From contig DAOTGJ010000008.1 in NCBI GenBank assembly GCA_035447065.1, forward strand, positions 1-64,000: DNA of 64,000 nt, read 5' to 3'. This DNA is from CALEMW01 sp035447065. Its GTDB lineage: Bacteria; Krumholzibacteriota; Krumholzibacteriia; LZORAL124-64-63. Of the stretch, positions 1 to 7,331 are shown one piece after another. A program made the translations under genes and the position numbers. Positions within the stretch are counted from its first letter, which is position 1. Each line of letters begins with the position of its first letter. Below the pieces are notes generated by a model, which worked only from the letters and a program-made list of their open reading frames with translations, was not told where the DNA came from and ran no database searches.

Positions 1-703
1 AGCGCTGGTCCTCCCAGGCCACGATCAGGTTGCCGTCGCTGCTGATGATCTGCGGGCTGATCTGCAGGTCCGCCTCGTCGCACACCGTCACGCCGCTGCC
101 GCCCCACAGCCTGCCGCCGTTCTGGTTGAACCGCTGGGCGAAGATGTCGTAGCTGGTCGCGCCGCCGCTGCGGTCGTCGGTCCAGACCACCACGCAGCCG
201 CCGGCTCCGTCGGCCACCACGCTGGGGCTCTCCTCGTCGGCGCCGGTCACAGACGGATTCACATTCAGGCCGACCCCGCCCCACGGCAGGCTGCCGTCCG
301 GCATGATCTTCTGGACGAAGACGCCGTAGGTGACGGAGTCGTCGCTGTCCTGCACCACCAAGTAGACCGCGCCGCTCGCGTCGGAGACCGCTTCGAAGTT
401 GAAGATGTCGTATTGGGGCGTCAGCACGAGCTGGCCCGTGGCGCCCCAGATCACCTGCCCTTCGGCATCCAGCCGCGAGGCGTAGAGGGCGGCGAGCCCG
501 GTGCGGAAGTCCGCCCAGACCAGCACGCGGCCGCCCGCGCCGTCGGGCACCACCTCGAGCTGGCCGGTGGTGGCCGCGGGAGGCTGGATGCGCACGTCGT
601 TCTCGTAGGCATCGTGGCTCCAGGCAGCTGCCGTGCCGGCGGCGAGGAGCAGGGTCAGCAGGACGAAGACGCCGATGCGGGCGCCGGGACGCGAAGCGGA
701 CAT
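1..703 (-). CDS. Secreted repeat protein, 3' end outside window
   Basis: Reading on the minus strand from ATG at 703, about 234 codons are visible and the frame stays open to the window edge, so the C-terminus is missing. The protein starts with a signal peptide (MSASRPGARIGVFVLLTLLLA, then AAGTAAAWS). It then repeats a motif of the type 'DGAGGxxVVWxDxRxG...YDIFAQRxNxxG..WGGxGV'. Such blade-like repeats occur in secreted proteins of FCB candidate phyla that often end in a FlgD-like tail; whether this one does cannot be seen. An extended -10 (TGATACCAT, minus strand 750-742) lies about 40 bases before the start and GGAG lies just before ATG. No enzymatic motif is visible, so the role is unknown, probably structural or surface-binding. 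Confidence 0.72.
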   Translation of the reverse strand, partial: MSASRPGARIGVFVLLTLLLAAGTAAAWSHDAYENDVRIQPPAATTGQLEVVPDGAGGRVLVWADFRTGLAALYASRLDAEGQVIWGATGQLVLTPQYDIFNFEAVSDASGAVYLVVQDSDDSVTYGVFVQKIMPDGSLPWGGVGLNVNPSVTGADEESPSVVADGAGGCVVVWTDDRSGGATSYDIFAQRFNQNGGRLWGGSGVTVCDEADLQISPQIISSDGNLIVAWEDQR

Positions 704-741
704 GAGGATCTCCGGGGGTTGAAGGATCAGATCATGCCTTC

Positions 742-750
742 ATGGTATCA
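742..750 (-). promoter_or_regulatory. Extended -10 promoter element for the secreted repeat protein
   Basis: The minus strand reads TGATACCAT, that is TGn followed by a TAnnnT hexamer. It sits in an AT-richer stretch about 40 bases upstream of the ATG at 703. No good -35 is seen. The same TGn-TAnnnT form precedes at least five other genes in this window, which raises confidence. Confidence 0.45.
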
Positions 751-823
751 CGGTGCCCGAGCTCATATGCCGGGCTGCATGACAAAAATCATCTTCTTTA
801 ACTCATGACAACATTCCCGCCTC

Positions 824-867
824 TTGACATGTCGCTCTCAGATTCCCTATTATATCGATGCTCGATA
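824..867 (+). promoter_or_regulatory. Promoter and palindromic operator of the PadR gene
   Basis: A consensus -35 TTGACA (824-829) is followed after 18 bases by TATTAT (848-853). A perfect inverted repeat, TATCGA-TGC-TCGATA, occupies 853-867, overlapping the -10 and the expected transcription start. A repressor bound there would block its own promoter, the usual autoregulation of PadR proteins. The palindrome also contains the in-frame ATG at 858, which argues that this ATG is not the true start. Confidence 0.65.
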
Positions 868-896
868 CTTCGATCACCGAAACATCGGAGCCCGCC

Positions 897-1244
897 GTGC
901 CCGACCCCGTCGTCTCCATCGCCAACCTGACCCGGAGCTGCCACGAGGCCCTGATCCTGGCCTGCCTGGACGACGGCCCCCGCCACGGCTACCAGCTCGT
1001 CCTGGACCTGGAGGCGCGCAGCGGCGGGACCTTCACCTTCAAGCACGGCACCCTCTACCCCATCCTCCACAAGCTGGAGAAGGACGGCCTCATCACGGGG
1101 GCGTGGTCCGAGGAGGGTCCGCGGGGCAAGCGCAAGAGCTACGCGCTGACCGCCAGGGGCCGGCGGTACGCGCTGGAGCAGCGCGGATCCTGGCGGACCT
1201 TCCTCGGCCGCTTCCTGGACGTGATCGGATCGGAGGAGGCATGA
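897..1244 (+). CDS. PadR-family transcriptional repressor
   Basis: About 115 residues with the PadR winged-helix: 'HEALILACLDDGPRHGYQL' near the N-terminus, then 'FTFKHGTLYPILHKLEKDGLI' and 'GKRKSYALTARGRRYAL' (recognition helix and wing). PadR proteins are dimeric repressors, often ligand-responsive, that control adjacent membrane proteins. The start chosen is GTG at 897, because CGGAG lies 6 bases upstream and the in-frame ATG at 858 falls inside the operator and at the predicted transcription start. The stop overlaps the next start (ATGA, 1241-1244), so the two are translationally coupled. The C-terminal dimerisation region is short, as in the small PadR subfamily. Confidence 0.88.
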   Translation: MPDPVVSIANLTRSCHEALILACLDDGPRHGYQLVLDLEARSGGTFTFKHGTLYPILHKLEKDGLITGAWSEEGPRGKRKSYALTARGRRYALEQRGSWRTFLGRFLDVIGSEEA

Positions 1245-1981
1245 ACCGTTTCGACGACGTGCTCCGCGCCACCGCCACCCGCCTGGCCCTGCCCCAGCCC
1301 GCGCGCCTGCGGGTGCTGCTGGAGCTGTCCGCGGATCTGGACGACCTCTACGACGCCTACCGCGCCCGCGGCTGCGACGACGCCGAGGCCAAGCGGCGCG
1401 CGGTGGAGAGCCTGGACCTCTCGCCGGAGGCCTTGACCGGCCTGGGCGACGTGCACCATGGAGCGCTGCGACGCCTGCTGGATCGGGCCGCGCCGGAGTC
1501 TCTGGTCCGCTGGGAGCGCACCCTGCTGGGCGTGACCGGTTTGCTGGCGGCCGCCCTGGCGGTGGCCGCGGCCGACGGTCGCGCCGTGGTCCGGGCCGCC
1601 GGTCCCTGGGCCTGGCCGGCCCTGGCCCTGGGCGCCCTGGCGCTGCTGCTCTTCCTGGGCAAGGCCTATCAGCTCCAGCTCAAGCAGGACCACCATCCGC
1701 GCCGCCTGCGCCGCGGCCTGCCCCTGCTGCAGGCCGTGGCCCTGGCCCTGCCCTGCCTGGGCGTGCTGGGCGGCTGGTATCAGGCCTGGCGCCTGTCCGT
1801 GGATCCGGCCACCGCGGCCCGGCCCCTGGCCGCCGTGCTGCTGGACTGGGGCGTGGCGGCCTCGGCCCTGGTGACGATCACCTGGACGCTGGGGCTGCTC
1901 GCGGCCCTGGCGTGGTTCTTCCTGTCCGGCCGCGTGGGCCGGATCGAACGGGACGAGGCGGCGTTCCTGCTGGAGCGCTGA
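1241..1981 (+). CDS. Membrane protein coupled to PadR regulator
   Basis: 246 residues. The N-terminal ~100 residues are soluble and helical ('SADLDDLYDAYRARGCDDAEAKRRAVESL'-type, as in permease prefix or DUF1700-like domains that sit beside PadR regulators). Four hydrophobic segments follow at roughly residues 95-115, 125-145, 170-190 and 205-230. The protein ends in a charged tail, 'GRVGRIERDEAAFLLER'. It starts four bases inside the PadR gene behind GGAGGAGG and must be co-expressed with it. The specific function is not recognisable; it may be a target or sensor of the PadR system. Confidence 0.75.
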   Translation: MNRFDDVLRATATRLALPQPARLRVLLELSADLDDLYDAYRARGCDDAEAKRRAVESLDLSPEALTGLGDVHHGALRRLLDRAAPESLVRWERTLLGVTGLLAAALAVAAADGRAVVRAAGPWAWPALALGALALLLFLGKAYQLQLKQDHHPRRLRRGLPLLQAVALALPCLGVLGGWYQAWRLSVDPATAARPLAAVLLDWGVAASALVTITWTLGLLAALAWFFLSGRVGRIERDEAAFLLER

Positions 1982-2031
1982 GCGTCCCCTCCCCGGGTCC
2001 GGCCCCGACCCATCCGCGAAAGGAGCCTGCC

Positions 2032-2394
2032 ATGCTGCTGTTCCGACAGGCCGGGATGTTCGGTATCCCGCTGCTGATCCTCACGCTGGTGATCCTGGGG
2101 CTGACCATCCGCGGCCTGCTGGGCCGAGGAGGGAGCGCGGGAGCCCCCCTGATCTTCTGGGGGGTGGTGGCCGCGGTGCTCGGGCTGCTGGGCCAGGCGT
2201 CGGGGCTGTTCCACGCGCTGACGGCCATCGCGGCGGCCGAGGCCATCGACCCGCGGCGGGTCAGCCAGGGGTTCGCGGAGTCGTTCTCCACGTCGTTGTG
2301 GGGGCTGGGGCTGCTGTTGGCGGCGATGATCGCGGCGGCGCTGGTGCGGATCCTGGGGCGGGGAAAGATCGTGGACAACAACCGAACCATTTGA
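2032..2394 (+). CDS. Small membrane protein, MotA/TolQ/ExbB-like
   Basis: 120 residues starting at ATG behind AGGAG (2021-2025). There are three hydrophobic helices. The stretch 'LFHALTAIAAAEAIDP' followed by 'VSQGFAESFSTSLWGLGLLLAAMIA' resembles the conserved core of the MotA/TolQ/ExbB proton-channel family (a small-residue helix, 'dp..va.Gia.AL.tta.GL'). It is much shorter than a true ExbB (about 200-240 residues) and no ExbD/TolR partner is adjacent, so function as an energy-coupling channel is doubtful. It follows the PadR pair on the same strand with a 50-base gap and may belong to that operon. Confidence 0.7.
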   Translation: MLLFRQAGMFGIPLLILTLVILGLTIRGLLGRGGSAGAPLIFWGVVAAVLGLLGQASGLFHALTAIAAAEAIDPRRVSQGFAESFSTSLWGLGLLLAAMIAAALVRILGRGKIVDNNRTI

Positions 2395-2409
2395 CATGCA
2401 TCATGTTAG

Positions 2410-2455
2410 GCGCGCAGGGCCCGGGCGAGAGAGAGGAAACCGCGGCCCTGCGCGC
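2410..2455. terminator. Strong inverted repeat between convergent genes
   Basis: GCGCGCAGGGCC (2410-2421) and GGCCCTGCGCGC (2444-2455) are perfect 12-base inverted repeats separated by 22 bases. They lie in the 132-base gap between a plus-strand gene ending at 2394 and a minus-strand gene ending at 2527. Position suggests a bidirectional terminator, but there is no T-run and the loop is long. Confidence 0.5.
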
Positions 2456-2526
2456 ATCCGATATTCCGTGTCTGATATATCTGATTGCGAAGACTGGCCC
2501 ACCGGGGATCCCGCCCCGCTCCGTTG

Positions 2527-2952
2527 TCATTCTGTCACGGCATCCGCGGGCGTCGAGAACCGCGCCCGCACCGCCTCATCCACGTCCGTGGGCCGGCCCG
2601 TCTCCAGGCTGATGGGGCACCACACCGTGCGCGCCTGGGCGAGCACGCGGCCGTCGCGCTCGCGGCGGATCTCCGTGTGGCGTTCGAAGGCGCGGCGGGA
2701 GGCGGCGCCCACCCAGGTGGCGGCCAGCACCACGTCGTCGGGCATGGCCGGGTGGCGGTAGTCGATCTCGTGGCGCGCCACCACCCAGATCAGCCCCTTC
2801 TGCATCTCCGGCGAGGCCGCGGCCAGCCAGTGGGCCACCGCCGCGTCCTGCACCCAGCGGAGGTAGACCACGTTGTTCACGTGGCCCAGGCGGTCGATGT
2901 CGTCGGGGGTCACGGGGATGCGGATCTCGTAGGCGTTCTCGGGGCGGGTCAT
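2527..2952 (-). CDS. Acyl-CoA thioesterase, 4HBT/YbgC-like hotdog
   Basis: About 141 residues from ATG at 2952, which has GGAG a few bases upstream; a longer frame to 3036 lacks such a site and runs towards the tamB end. The motif 'PDDIDRLGHVNNVVYLRWVQDA' is the 4-hydroxybenzoyl-CoA thioesterase family signature: Asp and the following N-V-V-Y helix form the active site of the hotdog fold. Members hydrolyse acyl-CoA or acyl-ACP thioesters in the cytoplasm as tetramers. The length is normal for the family. It lies upstream of tamB in the same direction (about 66 bases). The substrate cannot be told from sequence. Confidence 0.88.
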   Translation of the reverse strand: MTRPENAYEIRIPVTPDDIDRLGHVNNVVYLRWVQDAAVAHWLAAASPEMQKGLIWVVARHEIDYRHPAMPDDVVLAATWVGAASRRAFERHTEIRRERDGRVLAQARTVWCPISLETGRPTDVDEAVRARFSTPADAVTE

Positions 2953-3017
2953 GGGGTCTCCGGTTCTCCAGGGAGCGGGTCGGTGGACGTCGAACATAGG
3001 CGGCGCCCCGGCGCGGA

Positions 3018-6000
3018 TCAATAATCCCGCGCCCACTTCAGCTCCATGCCCGACTCCTCCCCCTGCCCCACCGACGTCTCCAGCCGGAACAGCCGCGTCA
3101 ACGCGTAGTCCAGCCGCACGATGTACGACGTGCTGCGCCCCAGGAACTGCTCGTACTTGAGCAGCAGCTTGGGGCTCAGGTACTTGCCGATGAGCAGGCT
3201 GTCCGCCTCGTCCTCCGACGCCGCCTGGTTGTACGCCACCAGGTCCGCCCCCACCAGCCGCGACAGCCGGTCCGACACCTGGGTGGCTCCCAGGCTGGTG
3301 AGCACCTGCGCGGTGCGGGCCTTGAGCAGGCTCTCCTGACCCGTGTCCAGCTGGTCCAGCGGCTTGCCGAAGAGCAGCGAGGCCACGATGTCGCCCTCGG
3401 TCATCTCCGGATCCGAGCTCAGGGTCAGCGTGGGCGCCAGCGCCTGCCCCTGCATGACGATGGTGTAGGTCACGCCCGCCGCCCGCGAGATCAGCTCCAG
3501 GTCCAGGCGCGGATCCGACGCCAGGTCGCCGTAGAAGGTGACCACGCCGCGCTGCACCTCGAAGAGGGTGCCCAGGAAGCGGTAGCCGCCCTCCACGGCG
3601 GCCAGCTCCCCCACCACCGCGGGCTCGCCGTCGCGCACGGTGGCGCGCAGGTCGCCGCGGAGCTGCAGGGAGAGGCCGCGGCCGCGGAGCCAGAGGTCGC
3701 CGGGGCTGGAGAGCTGCAGGTCCAGGTCCACGGGCGGCACGGCCGAGGGCGCCAGGACGGCGGCGGTGTCGGCCGGGGCCTCGCCCACGGGACGGTCCAG
3801 GAGCAGGGCGCGGCCCTGGGCGGGCAGGAGCTGGGGCGGCACGTCGGGGATCATGACCACGCCGCGCTTCAGGGTCACGGCGCCGGACAGGGACGGGCGC
3901 GTGGTGCGGCCGCCCACGTCCAGGCGGCCGCCCAGGGTCAGCCAGCTGCCGTCGTCCAGGTCCAGGCGCAGGTCCGGGGCGTCCACGAAGCCGTCCAGGT
4001 CGGCATCGCGGCCCACGCCGCGCAGGTCGGCCAGGGCGGTGAGGGCGCCGCGGGCGCGGATCTCCGGCGGCAGGTAGTCGGCCAGTTCCGACAGCTCCAC
4101 GCTGCGGGTGCGCAGGGTGGCGTGGAAGGAGTCGGTCTCCGACGGCACGAAGCTGGGCGGATCCAGGCTGAAGGCGGCGGGCAGCAGGGCGTCGCCGGAG
4201 GCCAGGGGACGGCCGCGCAGGGTCAGGGCCAGGTCCGCGCCCAGGCGGCCGGGCAGGGCGCTGAGGGTGGCGGCCAGGGCCAGGTCGTCCGCGCCCGAGC
4301 CGGTGCGCACGGCGCCGCCCAGCGTGCCTTCCAGGCGCGGGGCCTGGGGCGAGCCGTTGAGGGTCAGGTCGGCGGTGAGCGCCAGGGTCTGCAGGGAGCG
4401 GTCGCTGGGCAGGACGGCCGTGGGCGCCAGGGCGCGCACCAGGGAGAGCGGCAGGCCCACGTCGGCGTCCAGGGCCAGGTCCAGGGAGTCCGGGGTGGCC
4501 TTGCCGCCGCCGTGCACCGTGCCCAGGCCGCCGCGCAGCTCCAGGGGCTCCACGCGCCAGCCGGCGCCGTCGCGGGCGGCGCGGAAGGGGCGCTGGAGTG
4601 CCAGGTCGCGGCCGTCGCTGGCCAGGCGCAGGGCGTCGAGCTCCAGCACCGGCTCCGGGGTGGCGCGGCCGGCCAGGTCCAGGGAGAGCAGGTCGCCCGT
4701 GGCGGTCAGGGTGAAGTCGCCGCCGGCGGCAGGATCATCGGTCAGGAACCGCGCCTCCACGTTCTGGAAGGCCAGCAGGCCCAGGCTCAGGCCCTGGGGC
4801 GCGCTCAGGACGACGGCGGTGGTATCGGGCGCGTAGGTCAGCTCGCCGCGCAGGCCCTCGGCCGTGAGCTGGGGCGTGGCGGCGCGACCCTGGAGCCCGC
4901 CGGTCACGCGCGGGGCGGCGGGCGCGCCCGCGATGGTCAGGTCCAGGGCGGCCTCCAGGTCGGCCCAGGGCGCCAGGGGCACGAAGCGGGCCACCAGGCG
5001 CGGGTCCGGCAGCACGGCGGCGGCGCGCAGGCCCAGGGAGTCGGCGGTGACGCGGCCGGCGGCGCGCACCTGCAGGCCGGGCAGCGCCAGGGCCAGGCTG
5101 TCCAGCACGGTCGCGGCGCCGCGGCCGTGGGCCTGGGCGCGGCCGGCGGTGAGCCAGGGCGTGGGCGACAGGTCCAGGACGGCGGTCCAGGCGGGCTCGG
5201 CGCCGGCGAGGTCCACGTCGGCGGTCAAGGCGGCGCGCAGGCTGTCCAGGTCGGCGAGCTGCGCGGCGGGCAACTGGGCCTGGAAGGCGGACGGGCCGGG
5301 CAGGTCCAGGTCCGCGGTCACACGGCCGCGGGTGGGCGCGCCGGCGGCGTCCACGGCGAGCTCGGCGCGGGCGGTGAGGCTCGAGGGGCGCCAGGCCGGC
5401 GCGCGCTCGCCCAGACGCCTGGCCGCGGCGGCGGGCAGCTCGTCCCAGCGCGCCGCCAGGTCCAGGGTCAGGGCCGCGGGGGTGCGGCGGGCGTCGGCGC
5501 GCACCTCGCCCAGGTCGCCGGTCAGGCGCAGGCCGTCCACGCGCAGGGTGTCGCCGCGCAGGGTCAGGCGGGCGTCGCCGGGGGCGGCGGGGGCGTCGGG
5601 CAGGAGTCCCTCGTGCAGCAGGACGGGCGACAGGCGCAGGTCCGCGGCCGCAGGCCCCACGCGTCCGGCCAGGGTCACGGCCGCGCCCACGTCGGCCGCG
5701 GGCATCACCACGCGCGCCCGCACGGCGGCCGTCAGGTCCGGGGTCTCGGGAACGCCGCGCACGCGGGCGGCGACGCGGGCCTCGGGGGCCAGGTCCGGCG
5801 GGATGTCGGCCAGGCGACGCAGGGGCGCGGCGTCGCTGAGGCGGGCGTCCAGGGTCAGGTCCAGGGCGTCGGGCGCGGCGTCGCCGGCGGCGGTCAGCGC
5901 CAGGCCGGGCAGCGCCAGGCGCAGGCTGTCCACGTGGGCGCGGGCGCCGCGGCCGCGGGCCGCCGCGCGTCCCGTGGTCAGCCAGGGAGTGCGGCTCAGG

Positions 6001-7322
6001 TCCAGCGTCGCGGTCCAGGCGGGCTCGCCGCCCAGCTCCACGGTGGCGGCGAGGTCGGCCGCGAGGGAGGTCCAGTCGTCCATGCGGACCGACGGCGCCA
6101 GGTGGGCGAAGCGGGCCGGGCCGGGCAGGTCGGCGGCGGCGGCCAGGGTCACGCGATCGCCATCGCGGTGTAGGTCCAGGCGCCACTCGCCCAGCTCGCC
6201 GGTGAGGCGCAGGCCCGTGGCGTCCACGCGGTCGCCGTCCAGCACGATGCGGCCGCGGGCCGTGTCGGCCGCCGCGGCGCGCGTCGCGCCTTCGGTGCGC
6301 AGGATCGCCACGGGGGCCAGGGCGATCTCCGTGTGTTCGCCGCGCAGGATGCGGGCGTCGGCATCCACGCTCCAGCCCAGGGCGGCGGCGCGGAGCTCCG
6401 CCTCCAGACGCTCGCCCGCGGGGTCCAGGCTGCGCACGTCCAGCACGGCGCGGTCCAGGGGGCGGCCGTCCACGGTGCCCGTCAACGCCAGGCCCAGGTG
6501 CAGGGGCTCGCGGCCCGCCACGCCGGCGCCGCGCACGTCCACCCGGGCCACGCCGGCGGCGTGGGCGCTCACGTGGAAGGAGTCGGCGGCGGCGCGCGTG
6601 AGGCGCAGGGCCACGGTGTCGCCGGCCGCGGACAAGGCCTGCAGATCGGCACGCACGTCGTCGGGACGCAGGACCAGGGCGCCGGCGGGCACGCGCCAGC
6701 CGCCGGGGGCCTGATCCACCCGCAGGGTGTCCACGGCGAGGAACGGCGCGTGGCCCGCGCGCAGCTCCACGGCGGCGCGCAGCAGGGCGCCGGCCAGGCG
6801 CTGTTCGCCGTCCAGATCGATGCGGTCCACGCTCACGCGCGCCCGCTCCAGCGCCAGCGACGGCGCGCCGGGCAGGGCGCCCGGCCGCGGGAATCCGCCC
6901 GAGGAAGCGGCGGCCGTGCTGTCCGCCTCCGCCGATGGCAACGCGGTGCGGATGGCGGGCACGTCCGCGCGCAGGCCGCGGGCCTCCACGTCGCGCAGCA
7001 CCACGTCGCGGTCCAGGAGCGGACGCAGGGTCACGTCCAGGCGCACGGCGGGCGCGGCCAGCAGGGTGTCGCCGTCCTGGGTCCAGAGCAGCCCGTCCAG
7101 CTCCAGGCGGCCGAGCGACGGCCACGCCGCCCGCGTCCACGCCAGGTCGCCCGGCAGGGCCTGATCCACGCGCGTCAGCACCATCGGCAGCAGCCGCGAG
7201 CGCACGGGCGCCAGGAGCAGCAGCAGCACCGCGAGCACCGCCAGGACCGCCACGGCCGCGAGCACGCGCGCGGTCCGGCGCAGCGTGCGGAGCAGCAGGG
7301 GGCGGACGGCGGGGCGGCTCAA
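3018..7322 (-). CDS. tamB: Translocation and assembly module TamB-like protein
   Basis: 1434 residues. The N-terminus is a signal-anchor (about residues 12-42, a long Leu/Val/Ala stretch), followed by more than 1000 residues of repetitive beta-strand pattern ('LDLxLxADVxLP', 'ADLRGVG..ADLDGFVDAPDLRLDLDD'). It closes with the conserved TamB C-terminal domain: 'DPRLDLELISRAAGVTYTIVMQGQ', 'EMTEGDIVASLLFGKP', 'ALTRLFRLETSVGQGEESGMELKWARDY'. TamB bridges inner and outer membranes and works with TamA, or BamA, in barrel insertion and/or phospholipid transport. The start is TTG at 7322, placed by a perfect AGGAGG five bases upstream; the nearby ATG is out of frame and hits a stop. That Shine-Dalgarno overlaps the tamA stop codon, so coupling is tight. 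Internal Ala/Leu repeats make many false frames on both strands. Confidence 0.92.
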   Translation of the reverse strand: MSRPAVRPLLLRTLRRTARVLAAVAVLAVLAVLLLLLAPVRSRLLPMVLTRVDQALPGDLAWTRAAWPSLGRLELDGLLWTQDGDTLLAAPAVRLDVTLRPLLDRDVVLRDVEARGLRADVPAIRTALPSAEADSTAAASSGGFPRPGALPGAPSLALERARVSVDRIDLDGEQRLAGALLRAAVELRAGHAPFLAVDTLRVDQAPGGWRVPAGALVLRPDDVRADLQALSAAGDTVALRLTRAAADSFHVSAHAAGVARVDVRGAGVAGREPLHLGLALTGTVDGRPLDRAVLDVRSLDPAGERLEAELRAAALGWSVDADARILRGEHTEIALAPVAILRTEGATRAAAADTARGRIVLDGDRVDATGLRLTGELGEWRLDLHRDGDRVTLAAAADLPGPARFAHLAPSVRMDDWTSLAADLAATVELGGEPAWTATLDLSRTPWLTTGRAAARGRGARAHVDSLRLALPGLALTAAGDAAPDALDLTLDARLSDAAPLRRLADIPPDLAPEARVAARVRGVPETPDLTAAVRARVVMPAADVGAAVTLAGRVGPAAADLRLSPVLLHEGLLPDAPAAPGDARLTLRGDTLRVDGLRLTGDLGEVRADARRTPAALTLDLAARWDELPAAAARRLGERAPAWRPSSLTARAELAVDAAGAPTRGRVTADLDLPGPSAFQAQLPAAQLADLDSLRAALTADVDLAGAEPAWTAVLDLSPTPWLTAGRAQAHGRGAATVLDSLALALPGLQVRAAGRVTADSLGLRAAAVLPDPRLVARFVPLAPWADLEAALDLTIAGAPAAPRVTGGLQGRAATPQLTAEGLRGELTYAPDTTAVVLSAPQGLSLGLLAFQNVEARFLTDDPAAGGDFTLTATGDLLSLDLAGRATPEPVLELDALRLASDGRDLALQRPFRAARDGAGWRVEPLELRGGLGTVHGGGKATPDSLDLALDADVGLPLSLVRALAPTAVLPSDRSLQTLALTADLTLNGSPQAPRLEGTLGGAVRTGSGADDLALAATLSALPGRLGADLALTLRGRPLASGDALLPAAFSLDPPSFVPSETDSFHATLRTRSVELSELADYLPPEIRARGALTALADLRGVGRDADLDGFVDAPDLRLDLDDGSWLTLGGRLDVGGRTTRPSLSGAVTLKRGVVMIPDVPPQLLPAQGRALLLDRPVGEAPADTAAVLAPSAVPPVDLDLQLSSPGDLWLRGRGLSLQLRGDLRATVRDGEPAVVGELAAVEGGYRFLGTLFEVQRGVVTFYGDLASDPRLDLELISRAAGVTYTIVMQGQALAPTLTLSSDPEMTEGDIVASLLFGKPLDQLDTGQESLLKARTAQVLTSLGATQVSDRLSRLVGADLVAYNQAASEDEADSLLIGKYLSPKLLLKYEQFLGRSTSYIVRLDYALTRLFRLETSVGQGEESGMELKWARDY

Positions 7323-7331
7323 GGCATCCTC

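Noticed and set aside
2032..2394. Bona fide ExbB/TolQ
   Set aside because: Half the usual length and no ExbD/TolR partner; only a weak resemblance is claimed.
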